Below, in pieces: positions 23,112 through 34,707 of a stretch of DNA of 64,000 bases. Under the pieces are notes generated by a model, which saw only the letters and a program-made list of their open reading frames with translations, was not told the origin of the DNA and made no database searches. Made by a program: the position numbers and the translations under genes. Origin of the DNA: Orobanche coerulescens (taxonomy: Eukaryota; Streptophyta; Magnoliopsida; Lamiales; Orobanchaceae); contig CM065810.1 of the NCBI GenBank assembly GCA_033398695.1, positions 142,443,215 through 142,507,214 on the forward strand, in the 5' to 3' direction. How positions within the stretch are numbered: position 1 is the first letter of the stretch; each line of letters begins with the position of its first letter.

Positions 23112-23462
23112 ATGGATTTCAATATCCTCATTTTCACAAATCATGGATTTTAATATCCTCATTTTCAATATCCATATTTCACAGTCATGGATATCCTCAT
23201 ATCATTTATCGATATCCTCTTTCCAATCATTGATATCCTCATTTTCACAAATCATGGATTTTAATATCCTCATTTCCAATATCCATATTTCACAGTCATG
23301 GATATCCTCATATCATTTATCGATATCCTCTTTCCAATCATTGATATCCTCATTTTCACAAATCATGGATTTTAATATCCTCATTTCCAATATATATATT
23401 TCACAGTCATGGATATCCTCATATCATTTATCGATATTCTCTTTCCAATCATTGATATCTTC
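23112..23462. repeat. Tandem repeat, 111-bp unit, about 3 copies
   Basis: TCATGGATTTTAATATCCTC recurs at 23141, 23252 and 23363. Units differ at a few bases only. The open frame across it is a by-product of the repeat. Confidence 0.85.
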
Positions 23463-24444
23463 ATAGCGCTATATTGTGTCGACACCTTTTAATATTTATT
23501 TCCCCATGGCAATATAACTTGCCGAGATATCTCATTATCAATCATCCATTGGAATTACACATTGTGGTTATGTCTACATACTTCTCAAAAGTATATGCCT
23601 CCTTTTATCATTTGCTTTGATTTATATTCGGGGAATTATTATGTATTTATCAAAGCAGTTGTAGTTGGTATCAAAGATTAATAATCTATCATGCATCTTT
23701 GAACTTCATGTTCATATAATTGTGAGGATATAATGTGATGCATTTCGCATATTTCCAACTACCAATACTCCCCCTCATGCTGAGAGATTTCTTGAGCACC
23801 AAACACATATGCCAGTATCTCAGTATTCATCTTCAGTCATGGGAGTTTATATATTATGTTCTCGATATTGGCTGGAGGACTTCAAATAGTATGCCAATTG
23901 ATATCCCACTCGTATGCGCATATCTTGATCCTTTATCGGATCTATAAAAATTTATTTGGGATATATTACTAGCTCAATCTGATATGGAATATATGCTCAA
24001 ACCGTGAGCAAATTATCTCGTAAATTTCTGATTACGAGTCATATAAACATGTGACTATCTAGTGGATCCATAATATCTAGTAGTTCACATGTAGAGGAAG
24101 TGGGCCCATACTCCCCCTTAATATATTCCAAATTTATTAGGGATTCATTCCCAATATTGGCCAGTAGTGATATTAATCGAGAATAAATATTTGAAGACGA
24201 TGTATCTATATCATCATATAGATATTTTATCGGCATATCACATCATCTTTTAGTGCCATTATTGCACATCATTATCAACATGGAGTCGCTGCTCCCACAT
24301 GTCATATTATGTCCATTATTCAAATATAGAGTCGTAGTTCATACGCCTCAGGACGCGGAGTCAAATCTCATACGCGTAATTTCAATCTATAAATAGATTA
24401 TCATTGTATTCACAATCATCCATACCGAGGGTTTGAATATCATA
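23463..24444 (-). other. Non-coding spacer of the carrier
   Basis: AT-rich, with stops in all frames. It contains two further PPT-like tracts on the minus strand (GAGGGGGAGTATTGG near 23765 and TTAAGGGGGAGTATGG near 24110), as in related Copia-like families. No gene was recognised. Confidence 0.5.
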
Positions 24445-24975
24445 ATGGATTCAATGCTTTCGAATCTTCGTAAATATTACCCATCTCTTCCAGTGAATAT
24501 CATAAAAAGAATTTATCGAGCTCGACTCGAAAGATTAAGGGTGCTAATGAGAAATGGCATTCCAGAAGATATTCGATGGTTGATCGAAGCACAAGTTCGA
24601 TTATCTGGCGAATTTTCAAATTCATTTAAGTACATGCCAGGTACAGGTAAGAGTAGTTTTGCAAAGAAACGGAGAGCAAAAAGATTAGGTGGGTGCTATA
24701 AATGTGCTCGATGGACATGTGACACACGATGAAAATCTGTGGGTTTTGTATCCAAAAATCGAGAAGATAAAATAGCATTTATCAAGGATGGATTGAGTAA
24801 GGAATTTATGGATCATGATATCCAACAGATTCTTGATACACATCCCAGTGGATACGTCCATCGTGAACTAATGGCTTTGTGGATGCAATTCAAGGATGAA
24901 CGGAAACGTTATAGTCATGAAAAATTAATCTCAAAAGATTCAGTTTGTAAGTCCGTTCTGTCAAAATTGGTATAA
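24445..24975 (+). pseudogene. Small basic zinc-finger protein, resembles plant RNA-virus cysteine-rich proteins; one stop
   Basis: ATG at 24445; the frame is open to a TAA at 24973-24975 except for one TGA at 24730-24732, so about 176 codons in all. The layout is a helical N-terminus (YYPSLPVNIIKRIYRARLERL), a basic patch (SSFAKKRRAKRLG) immediately followed by a cysteine cluster (GGCYKCARWTC), and a charged C-terminal part (DKIAFIKDGLSKEF). The order of these parts recalls the nucleic-acid-binding cysteine-rich proteins of carlavirus-type plant RNA viruses, some of which affect silencing. That comparison rests on recall and is uncertain. It is antisense to the carrier element's LTRs and lies 280 bp upstream of the LOG-like frame on the same strand. 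It could instead be an unknown plant protein. Confidence 0.4.
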
Positions 24976-25255
24976 GGTAAATAGCAAAATAATGCAAGTT
25001 GTTGAATATTGTTTTCCAATATTTAAATTTCTCAGCTGCCGATCGGTAACGTCATTTTCATTAAAAAATATAATATCATATCTTTCGTTTTCTTTTGCAA
25101 TTTTGTCAAAAGTAATGTCTTATATGCCGCTCCTTTTTCAATGAAAACAGTGAAGTCATTTGTCGTTTAGAAAGAAGTTTCTTCTTTAAATTTGGGATCC
25201 ACAAATCAGAAAATGTATCTCTCATAAAACTATTTTGAAAGTCTAGTGTAGAAAA
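24976..25255 (+). other. Spacer upstream of the LOG-like frame
   Basis: AT-rich, with no reading frame. I could not identify a convincing promoter element for the downstream frame. Confidence 0.4.
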
Positions 25256-25777
25256 ATGGAGTTCTCAGGATCCTCATATAGATCTCATTCATTTAAAACT
25301 ATATGTATTTTAGGCGGATCCAAACTGATAGGTCATATCCAGCATGTAGATATGGCATATCAATTCATAAAAGAATTAGGAAAGCACAAAATCGATATAT
25401 TGTATGGTGGGAGTAATCATAGATTTTTGGGTTATCTTTTAGATGCTGCACAAAATGGGAGAATAAGTGTAACAAGTGCCTTACACTTTCCCACAGTCAG
25501 AACCAGTAGTATAGGAGGTCCAACTGGGTTGATGCTTCAAGCACAGTCTGTTCATGATAGTTTGATGTATGTGGTGAATAATAGTGATGTCTTTATTGTT
25601 CTCCCAGGTGGATACGGCACACTCAATGAGATATTCAACATCACGTCATGGGCTGAGCGGGACTTCCATACCAAACCTATAGGTTTGTTGAATATTAATA
25701 ATTTCTTCAGCGATTTGCTTGCCTTTCTGGATCAAGGAGTAGATCACAAGTTTATATCTCACCATCACGAGATATAA
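25256..25777 (+). CDS. LOG-like (cytokinin riboside monophosphate phosphoribohydrolase family) protein
   Basis: 173 codons from the ATG at 25256. Family hallmarks: a Rossmann first strand (FKTICILGGSK, residues 13-23), ILYGGSN (47-53, usually YGGG), SDVFIVLPGGYGTLNE (about 110-125), and TSWAERDFHTKPIGLLN. Known LOG enzymes release active cytokinin bases from nucleotide precursors. The motif before PGGYGT, which normally carries a conserved Arg-Lys, reads VHDSLMYV here, so activity is doubtful, although the last Glu of PGGxGTxxE remains. The frame continues past a tandem TAA TAA (25775-25780) to a stop at 25916-25918, adding a plausible C-terminus ending in a basic KRKR stretch. Plant LOG genes have several introns; this copy has none, suggesting passage through RNA. 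It lies antisense inside the pol-less carrier element. Confidence 0.7.
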   Translation: MEFSGSSYRSHSFKTICILGGSKLIGHIQHVDMAYQFIKELGKHKIDILYGGSNHRFLGYLLDAAQNGRISVTSALHFPTVRTSSIGGPTGLMLQAQSVHDSLMYVVNNSDVFIVLPGGYGTLNEIFNITSWAERDFHTKPIGLLNINNFFSDLLAFLDQGVDHKFISHHHEI

Positions 25778-25918
25778 TAATATGTCTTACATGCTGATCT
25801 ACTTATAAAGTTTCAGGCATATATTTCAGTTAAGAATTTGGAAGTCAAAGCTCATCAGCCACAAGCTATTGGCGCCAAACGGAAAAGAAGTTTAGATTAT
25901 TTAGATCTTTCATTATAA

Positions 25919-26395
25919 ACCCTTATGCCAGGGGGTGGCAGAGTTACGGAGTTTTATACTCTCGAGACGCACCCCTTTTCTTTTTATGGGTTTCATATGT
26001 ATTTTCTTTTTCGCGTTTCATATTGTCGAGTGTTTACTGCCTTTCAGCTAGTTTCGATATTTCACTGATGTTGTGTGCTTCTTCAAAGAATAATAAGACC
26101 ATCTTTTGCTTTTATGCAAATACAATATTTTCACAAATATGTGATATATGTTTCCCCATGAATATTGTCAATCAATATAATTTCAATGATCCAATCATGT
26201 GATATAATCAACATGAGATTTATTGAGCAATTATTTTCCAGTGATAGTTTTCCATATCACTTGTCAAATGATCCCACCATGCATTTTGCATGGAATTTTT
26301 TTTAATTAATCGGTGATAGCTTATGGTATCACTTGCTCAATTTTCTCCATTCATATTTAATAATTATGGAGATCGGATATTATTTCCATCAACTG
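25919..26395. other. Non-coding carrier sequence
   Basis: Includes a CAGGGGGTGG run at about 25930 and AT-rich sequence with several copies of a ...TCACTTG... motif after TTTTCCA or TGGTA. No gene was seen. Confidence 0.4.
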
Positions 26396-26845
26396 CTTCT
26401 TCTTCGAGAGCAGGATCATTGATCAACTACTTCAGAGTAGGATTTATTTCTTTCAACTGCTTCTTCAGAGCAGAATTTAGATAATCGATTAACTACTTCT
26501 CCAGAGTAGGATTATTTTTATCAACTGCTTCTTCTTTGAGAGCAGGATTTAGATAATCGATCAACTATTTCTCCAGAGTAGGATTTTTTTTTTATCAACT
26601 GCTTCTTATTTGAGAGCAGGATTTATGAACCATTCATGTGGTATAACCAACCACGATGGTGATATATAATATATAAATTGCGTACATGTAAACCATCCGT
26701 CTTGTGATAATTGAACTCATCACATGGGAGGTATTATATAAAATAAACGCAATAAATATGTGGTTTTAAACCGCCACTTTGATATAAGTAAGAGACATAA
26801 TTTAAACTGCAAAATAATTAACTGCTTCTACCAGAGCAGGATCGT
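26396..26845. repeat. Degenerate repeats of CAACTGCTTCTT...GAGCAGGAT
   Basis: Alternating units TCAACTGCTTCTTC(TTYG)AGAGCAGGATT and TCAACTACTTCTCCAGAGTAGGATT, about seven in all, with a pair period near 75-80 bp. A last copy is at about 26820. Each unit is itself an imperfect hairpin (CTGCTTC...GAGCAG). This is in the non-coding part of the carrier. Confidence 0.7.
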
Positions 26846-27422
26846 CCAATCAATTCCGCAAAATAGTCATCGTCAAGGTATAGGTCGAAATATCGACTGC
26901 CGTTAATAGCAAGTGTAATGGTATGTATTCATAAATCTTTGTGGTTTCCGGGGTTGGATCTTAATTCGTACGTTGTAATAAATTTAATAATGACATGTAT
27001 GAAAAGAGTTAATACCCATATCAATATTAGTGTCAAATTGAAGCTCTCGTGAAATGGGTCACGGTGGTATCAAGAAAAATCAATTCTGATAGTATATGTA
27101 TCTTATATGTAAGAAAAACGAATGTATATTCAATAAATTAAAAAAATATTTTATTCCTTTATATTAATTTTTTTTTTATTATTTTGCAACCCGTGACTTC
27201 AAACATGTTTTGAATTATGATTTTTTTTTATTTTATATATTTTTGTTTTCATTCGTGTCAACTGTCAACTTTACGACTTTGTCCACTACCATTTCTTTTA
27301 TTTTGATTAGTTTGGGGCGGCTACTACTTTATTTACTAATTCATCTTCTGCTTCCCGTCTCCTCCTTTTTCTGTTTTTTTTTTTTTTTCAGGCTTCTACT
27401 CCTTTTTTTTTTATGTTCCGTA
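26846..27422. other. Carrier interior next to the chromovirus insertion
   Basis: AT- and T-rich non-coding sequence ending in the target duplication CCGTA (27418-27422). No gene was recognised. Confidence 0.5.
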
Positions 27423-29796
27423 TGTAATATCCGGATTTATTACGGTGTATTTCATCTGTATTCAAATCATGTATTATTCGGATTGGTGGTTTTGATTATC
27501 GGAGTATGATATTTTGTGCATTGTCATCATTGTACATAAGTATAGAAACTTGCAAAATTGTTCAAGCAACCTCGTGATAGCGCACGCTAAGAATGTATCT
27601 TAACGCGCGCTATCGGGCCATTATTAGCGCACGCTATGCAGGTAGCAGTAACGTGCGCTAAGGACTCAATTATTGAGCGGGACGGCTAACACATGCGCCA
27701 GCCGGGACATAGGTCCGGATAAGATTCCCGCTGACGCACCCGGACAAATTCTGAAGTCAACCATTATTAGTGCACGCTAAGGTATGCTTAGTAGCGTGTG
27801 CTAACTTGTCAATAATGCAGAATATTATAAATGGGACATCAACCGTGTTGGCTTGCATTTCTTTCGCACTTTCCTCAATCTTGAGAGTTCAGAGAGTTGT
27901 AGTAATACTCCTATACACTTAGAACACATATTGTTGATGTTTATACATTGGTTATCACGTGGAATGTTCATGGAAGTGGAATAGCACCTTGGAAGGGCAT
28001 ACAACCAACCGGAGTTGGATTCTACCTTACGGTTCAGTGATTTCGTCATTTTAAGGTATGTTCAATCTATCTCCAGACTTAGAGTTGGATTCTAACGATT
28101 TGGATGATCATGTTAACAAGATATGGATTTTCATAGATGAATTATCCAAGTATATCATGTTTAGAATAGTGAGTTGAGTAAGCCTTAAATACCTTGATTA
28201 TAATCATCATGATTCGAATCTTAGTACACTGAATATGTGAAGAGAAGCTTCTATAATTGGTAAACCGAATCTAATAGATGATTTCATAGTAATCTTGGAC
28301 TAGACGTTAACATCCTTATTGTTAGATAAATCTCAAGGTTTGATCATGGAAGGATTTATCCAGTATATATATAGGACGTTTATCAACTTCAGTATGGTAA
28401 TATGGATTGATATAGAGGTGTTGATATCAACCGTTAAGCTTTTCAAATTGTCGTATGAAGATTTGAAGTCGGAATGGAATATGGTTTTATATTGGTATGC
28501 ATATCCTTGAATCCGAAGTTGTCTTTATCCGTAAAATCATTCATAAGGGTATGAACATGGTATTCATGGAAGTAACATGAATTATCACGAAGGATTTCAT
28601 TGTTTCGTTCATGGCAAGAACAGTTTACTGCTCAGCAGTAAACTGCCATGCAGTAATAGCGCACGCTATGCTATGCAGTTTAACGTGCGCTATCGAGCAC
28701 TCGTTAGCGTGCGCTACGTTTGGTACGTAACGTACGCTAGACCATCAGTCGAGTCAGTTGGCTGATCAGTGAAGTACTGACCATGCATAGTTAGCGTGCG
28801 CTAGGCTTTGTTGTTTGCGTGCGCTATCGGGCAGACGTAACGCACGCTACACAGAATACTTAGCGTGCGCTAAGCTATTCGGGCAGATTGCAGTTTATGA
28901 ACTTTTGACCGTTAATCGAATTGTTAAACATTTGTACGACGTGAGATAAATCCTATATCATTTCTTTTGTTAAGGTTTGGTCTCGTTACGTGATTGATTG
29001 AGGAGGACGATCTTCGAGTATTCATTTTCGTGGAAGTATTGTTATTGTCTTCAAATCGAGGCAAGTACCTTAATTGTTTTATGTATTGTTGTTATACATA
29101 TTGTCGTGCATGTATGTCGTTATTGTGTGTCCACCTCGTGTTGGTCCGACGGGATCATCGGGGGATCTATGCTAGCGTGCGCTGGATCATCGGACGGGTT
29201 TTTCCACCACGGGTTGGTCTAACGGGATCATCGTGGGTTCTACCCAGTGAACGCTGGATCGATGGAATTACCATGTGTATGTATTGATATCATGTTGTGA
29301 TTATCAGTTGTGTATGTTATGTTTGAGTTTCTCGTAGGAGAAGACTCGTTGGCATTTTGTCGTTTACGTTATTATTATTCTTCGTGAGATATTTATAATA
29401 TGTGGTGGTACTTGTACTAGCATCGTTGTGCTAACCCCTTCGGGGGTGAACATTTTGTTTGTGTTCAGGATCCAGGAGAGCGGGGAAACAACCACTGGAA
29501 CTGTATGGTGACGAGGGTGCAGAGTGATGTCCCGACCGGGTTTATTTATCGGTTGTTTATTCGTTATTTCAATAAGTACTCGAGTACGAAGTCATTTGTG
29601 ATGATTTGAATTTGGTGATGTATTATTGAGTTCTGTTGAACAATTGTACTGTTTCTGTATTTGGTCGGGCGATGTCTTTATCGTTATTTCCATTCGTTAG
29701 TACCTTTTTATGCTTATTCAATTCTTCAGCCTTGTAAATCGTTATGTAAAGGATTTACGGCGCTGTAATATTCCCGAATGTATTGGGGGTGTTACA
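27423..29796 (+). repeat. 5' LTR, chromovirus A
   Basis: Carries about fifteen copies of the quasi-palindrome TAGCGYRCGCTA in two clusters (27580-27800 and 28655-28875) and one at 29171. Identical small minus-strand reading frames recur in all four chromovirus LTRs only because the LTRs are alike. Confidence 0.93.
27836..27842 (+). promoter_or_regulatory. TATA box, chromovirus LTR
   Basis: TATAAAT in the context GAATATTATAAATGGGAC, just after the first TAGCGYRCGCTA cluster. It is a plausible core promoter for the element transcript. Confidence 0.5.
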
Positions 29797-29801
29797 GAAT
29801 A

Positions 29802-29814
29802 TGGTATCAGAGCT
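29802..29814 (+). other. Primer-binding site (tRNA-iMet)
   Basis: TGGTATCAGAGCT, the standard plant site complementary to the 3' end of initiator tRNA-Met, five bases after the LTR. Confidence 0.92.
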
Positions 29815-30016
29815 AAGATTATGGATATCTTGGCCGTTGGGTTAAAATAGGGGTCATTTATGTCTTTTGGGGTAACCGGCCATGAATGACATCACTGCAC
29901 TGCCTACGTCTTCATGCGAACAGTGGTTGTAAGTTCCTAAACTCTATCTTGTTCTTCTCATGTTGTGTCTCTTTACACTCGAATATTAGAACGATGTTGT
30001 TTCCTGTATATTGAGT

Positions 30017-31657
30017 ATGTATGCTTACAGTATGTTGAGAGGCGGACGTGGACGTGGTCGCGGTCGTGGACGCGGACGGAGAAATGCCGAAAGGGAAGCG
30101 TCGCCTTCTAACCAGGCCAGTCATAGCTCAGGAGAGCCGCAGCAATCTATTAATAATGAACCAGATCATGCTGTACCAGAGATCCTTCGTCAAGTGGTGA
30201 ACCAGATGACTCAGTTCGCCCAGGTCGTGGACCGAATGCAAGTGGCGGTGGGACTACAGCAGGGAGAGAGACAGCAAGGGATCCCAGATATGGGAAATTG
30301 AGGTGACCGGTGGCTGCAAGAGGTGGCGAAGATGCAACCACCCAAATTCGACGGTATTTCTGAGACTCCCACCTGGGACCATTGGTTGAAGGAGCTGGAG
30401 AAAATCTTTGCCGGAATCAAGCGCCTGCAATAGGAGAGCCTCTATCGCTCAATATTTTACGATAGGGAAGCGTCCGAATGGTGGGAAGCCATCCGGCTGT
30501 AGACCATGATGCCGATTGGATAGAGTTTAGATTGATGATGGAAGCTCGATTGCCCTCGTCTGTGAGGGAAGCCAAAGTTCGGGAGTTTTTCTCCGCTTAG
30601 CCTTCGATGTGCCGTATCCTGTGCGATCAAGACGTTTAACCAAAGTGGCATTTGTTCGACATCCGGTCGAGCAGATGCAGAAATGATGATTCATTTCGAT
30701 ATGAGAATGAAACCAGAAGTCCAGAGGTACATGTCCGGATTCGAATGTACCACACTCCGCCAATACCAGGATAAGGCGTTGGCATATGAGATCAAGGAAG
30801 CAGCCATGGAGAAATTTTCAGAATCCAAGAAACATAAAGTCTCTGGTACTTTTACAGAGCATAAGAACATTGGGGCCCGTAAGGCCCAGTCATCCTTTCA
30901 CTCTTTTAAGAAACCTACGCACCCATCTAGGAGCGGAAAGAACTTTGGAGCGACATCAACTATTACTGATGTTACCAGGAAATGCTTTAACTGCGCCCAG
31001 ACGGGGCACTATCGACGGAATTGCCCCCTTCCTGCCGTGACTTGTTTTGATTGTGGACGAGAGGGACATCGGGCGGTGTTTTGTGAAGAGGCTGCAAAGT
31101 CTTTTAGAGCCCGTACACCACAGCCAGTCCAGAAGGAGGCCAGTATTCCACAGACGCAGCAAAGTGTTCAGATGCCTCAGAATTTTGGCCGCGGGCGAGG
31201 CAGAGGACAATGGGACCGAAAGGGGACATCAAGTGCCGGATCTGCTCCCCCACGTCTGTACGAGATGAGGAGGACAGACGACGATCGAGATCTTCTTGTC
31301 GCATCAGGTACTGTCCAGATCCTTTCCCAGCCAGTTAGCGTTTTATTCGATACAGGAGCTACACATTCTTTCATATCTTTGTCTTGTGTAAATCGTTTGA
31401 ATATTTCCGATTTTCATGCTTGTGAACCTTATGTTGTTGGTTTACCGAGTGGAGAGAGGATTGTCGGAAATTTAGAAACTAGAAATTTCCCTATATCATT
31501 TGGAGGCAGAGAGTGGCTCTCAAATCTGATCATGATAGAAATGCAAGGAGATGACCTGATACTCGGAGACGATTGGCATAATCGGTACGGAGCAATTGTA
31601 AACTACCGAAGGAGGAATATCTCATTGTCAGTGACGATGGTTCCGAGATTCGTTTGA
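30017..31657 (+). pseudogene. Chromovirus A gag and protease, broken
   Basis: The ATG at 30017 is followed by an Arg-Gly-rich leader (GGRGRGRGRGRGRRN), then the gag domain (WLQEVAKMQPPKFDG). A TGA at 30299-30301 stands where copy B has CGA. Small deletions near 30430-30670 shift the frame. From 30683 the frame is open again, with two CCHC knuckles (CFNCAQTGHYRRNC and CFDCGREGHRAVFC) and the protease motif LFDTGATHSF. It ends in a stop at 31655-31657 after another frameshift near 31605. Gag packages the RNA; the protease matures the particle proteins. Confidence 0.85.
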
Positions 31658-31744
31658 GGGATGGAAACCGGGAAGCTCGGAAAGTTGATCAAGGCGATGA
31701 AAGCCGCAAATTGTTGAAACAAGGTCAGACTGCGGTGTTACGCA

Positions 31745-33703
31745 ATGAAGAAAGAAGAAGAAATGGTGGAACTTTCATCTATTCCTGTTGTGAACGAATT
31801 TCCAGATGTATTTCCTGATGAATTACCTGGGCTACCTCCACGAAGGGATGTAGAATTTACTATTGAACTGGAACCTGGAGCGACACCAATTTCTAAGGCG
31901 CCGTATCGTATGGCACCTACTGAGATGTACGAACTGAAGAAGCAGCTGGAGGAGTTACTGGACAAGGGCTATATTCAGCTAAGCGTTTCACCCTGGGGAG
32001 CGCCAGTTCTTTTTGTCCGAAAGAAGGATGGATCGCTCCGACTGTGTATTGACTATCGAGAGCTGAACAAGATGACGATTAAGAACAAGTATCCGTTGCC
32101 ACGGATTGATGATCTGTTTGACCAGCTGCAAGGGGCAACAGTATTTTCTAAAATCGATCTGAGATCAGGATACCATCAACTGAGGATTAAGGAGTCTGAT
32201 GTTCCGAAATCAGCGTTCAGAACTCGCTACGGGCATTATGAGTTTGTAGTGATGCCGTTTGGACTCACTAACGCACCTGCTGTATTTATGAAATTGATGA
32301 ACAGAGTGTTCATTGAATTTTTGGACAAATTTGTGGTCGTATTTATTGATGACATCCTGGTATATTCTAAGAGTCCGGAAGAACATGCGCAGCATTTGCG
32401 GATAGTATTGGAGCTTTTGAGAAACGAACAATTGTACGCCAAACTTTCTAAGTGTGAATTTTGGCTAAAGGAAGTAATGTTCCTAGGCCATGTGGTGTAA
32501 GCTAGAGGAGTCCGAGTGGATCCTCATAAGATCGAAGCAATATTGGATTGGAAGCCTCTAAAGAACGTGAAAGAGGTCCGAAGCTTCTTAGGACTTGCTG
32601 GATATTATCGTCGATTCGTGGAAGGGTTTTCTAAAATTTCCCGCCCACTTACTCGACTTCTGCAGAAAACTCAAAAGTTTGAGTGGAACGAATCGTGTCA
32701 GACTAGTTTTGTTGAGTTAAAGAAGAGATTGACGACGGCACCGATTCTATCCCTTCCGCAGGGAACTGGAGGATTCATAGTTTACAGTGATGCTTCGAAC
32801 CAAGGACTTGGGTGCGTGTTGATGCAGAATGATAAAGTGATCGCTTATGCGTCGCGACAACTGAAACCTTATGAAGTGAATTACCCGACACATGATTTGG
32901 AGCTAGCAGCAGTGGTTTTTGCCTTGAAGATTTGGAGGCATTATCTGTATGGGACTCACTGTCAGATCTTTACGGATCATAAGAGTCTCAAGTACATATT
33001 CAGTCAGAAAGAGTTGAACATGCGGCAGAGAAGATGGTTGGAACTGATTAAGGACTATGACTTGGAGATTTTATATCATCCAGGCAAAGCAAATGTAGTG
33101 GCCGATGCACTTAGCCGCAAGCCTGTCTCTATTCAGATGCTGGAGACACTGACCTCCAAACTTAGCCTTCAGCGAGAGATGATTCGTGAAGGGATTGAAG
33201 TGTGGTTACAGAGAGTCCAGGGACAACTGTGCGTGATGGAGATAACTTCGTCATTAACCGAAGAAATCAAATCTAGACAGGCAGATGATCCTCTGATGAT
33301 TCGGTTGCATGATGAAGTGATCAAAGGAAAGGCCCCCGGATTCATAATTCATGACGATGGAGTTTTGAGATTTCAGAACCGACTCTGCGTTCCCGATGTT
33401 GATGTTCTGAAACAGACGATTATGAAGGAAGCTCATAGTTCGCCCTATTCTATCCACCCGGGCACCAGTAAAATGTATAAGGACTTGAAGCAGAACTTCT
33501 GGTGGGGCAACATGAAGAAAGACGTAGCGGACTATGTTTCGAAATGCTTGACTTGTCAGCAGGTTAAGATCGAGCATCAACGGCCTGCTGGAATGTTGAA
33601 GCCGCTCCCGATTCCTGAATGGAAGTGGGAGGACATATCGATGGACTTCATCACTAATATGCCGAAAACCAGACAGAATGAACATGATTTGGGTGATAGT
33701 TGA
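31745..33703 (+). pseudogene. Chromovirus A RT, RNase H and integrase zinc finger, one stop
   Basis: The RT has [27 protein letters not shown], the catalytic FIDDILVYS and LGHVV. A TAA at 32498-32500 interrupts it where copy B reads TCA. RNase H ([39 protein letters not shown]) follows. Then comes the integrase HHCC finger ([20 protein letters not shown]). The frame changes by one near 33680-33703, at the start of the integrase core. Confidence 0.88.
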
Positions 33704-34672
33704 TCGCTTAACCAAATCGGCTCATTTTCTAGGCATTAAGGATACGTGGGGACCAGAGAGGTTGGCACGAGTCTTTATTTCGGAGATAGTTCGATTGCAT
33801 GGTACGCCGAAGACCATTGTTTCTGATCGAGACGGCCGCTTTGTGTCTCACTTTGGAAAGCATTCATAAGGCCTTGGGGACCGAATTGAACTTCAAGATG
33901 CCTTATCACCCGCAGATCGACGGACAACTGAGAGAACTATACAAACGGTGGAAGACATGCTAAGGGCCTCGTGCCTTAGATTGGTCAAACGATTGGGAAG
34001 TTCATCTACCGTTGATTGAATTTACCTACAACAATAGTTGGCATGCTTCTATTAAGATGGCACCATTTGAGGCATTATACGGAAGGAGATGCAGATCGCC
34101 CTATCTTTGGGACGATTCATCGGACTTGATCGAACAGTAACTGCAGAGTTGATCGAGCAGACTCGAGAGAAGATAGCCTTAATTCGTGAAAGGCCGCCGA
34201 TCGCCCGCAGTCGCGAAATCCTATGCGACGTACGTCGTCGCCTATTGGAGTTCAACACTGGAGACCATGTACTTTTGAAGGTTTCTCCTACCCAGGAATC
34301 TTTCGCTTGAAGGAAAGGAAAGCCGAGTCCGAGATATATCGGACCATTTGAGATCCTCGAGAGAGTTGGGGAGTTGGCATACGATTAGCATTGCCGCCGT
34401 CATTGTGCCATGTTCATAACGTGTTCCACGTATCCCGATTACTGGAGATATATACCAGATCCCACCATATCATCGATTTCGCGAGATCGAAGTCGAACAG
34501 ATGGGACGCTTGAAGAAAGACTACCAAGATACTCGAGAGTCGAGTTAAGCAACTAAGGAACAAGTCAATCGCTTTGGTCAAAGTTCGGTGGTCACGCTCA
34601 TGGAACTAAGAAGCCACCTGGGAAACGAAAGCTGATATGAAGTCCAGATATCCCGAGTTATTTTCGTCTTGA
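33678..34672 (+). pseudogene. Chromovirus A integrase core and chromodomain, degraded
   Basis: The core start is clear ([34 protein letters not shown]). Downstream the frame is broken many times by one- to three-base changes, although the nucleotide sequence still parallels copy B to the final stop at 34670-34672. Many of these differences sit at CAG/CTG motifs and could be sequencing error. Confidence 0.8.
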
Positions 34673-34707
34673 GTTTCGGGACGAAACTCCTTTTTAGTAG
34701 GAGAGTA

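Larger units (their letters stand above)
21945..27422 (-). mobile_element. Gene-carrying Copia-like LTR element, 3' part
   Basis: Reads on the minus strand. It holds the 3' LTR (21945-22163), a polypurine tract, repeated 3' non-coding blocks, and two antisense reading frames. It stops at 27422 at the TSD CCGTA of chromovirus copy A. The missing 5' part is 41346-42453, now inverted. The left target duplication TTGTG (21940-21944) matches the complement of CACAA at 41341-41345. Without the nested chromovirus the element is about 6.6 kb. No gag or pol motif was found, so it depends on enzymes from other elements. Confidence 0.85.

Noticed and set aside
23112..23462. CRISPR-like array
   Set aside because: Units of 111 bp are repeated whole with no repeat-spacer alternation, and the setting is plant DNA; this is an ordinary tandem repeat.
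27825..28049. Identical 74-codon minus-strand frame found in all four chromovirus LTRs
   Set aside because: Repetition comes from LTR identity, not selection on the protein; it spans the putative TATA and leader, and has no recognisable motif.
28994..29287. Short plus-strand frames in the chromovirus LTRs
   Set aside because: The frames differ in length between LTR copies because of small indels and have no domain; treated as chance.
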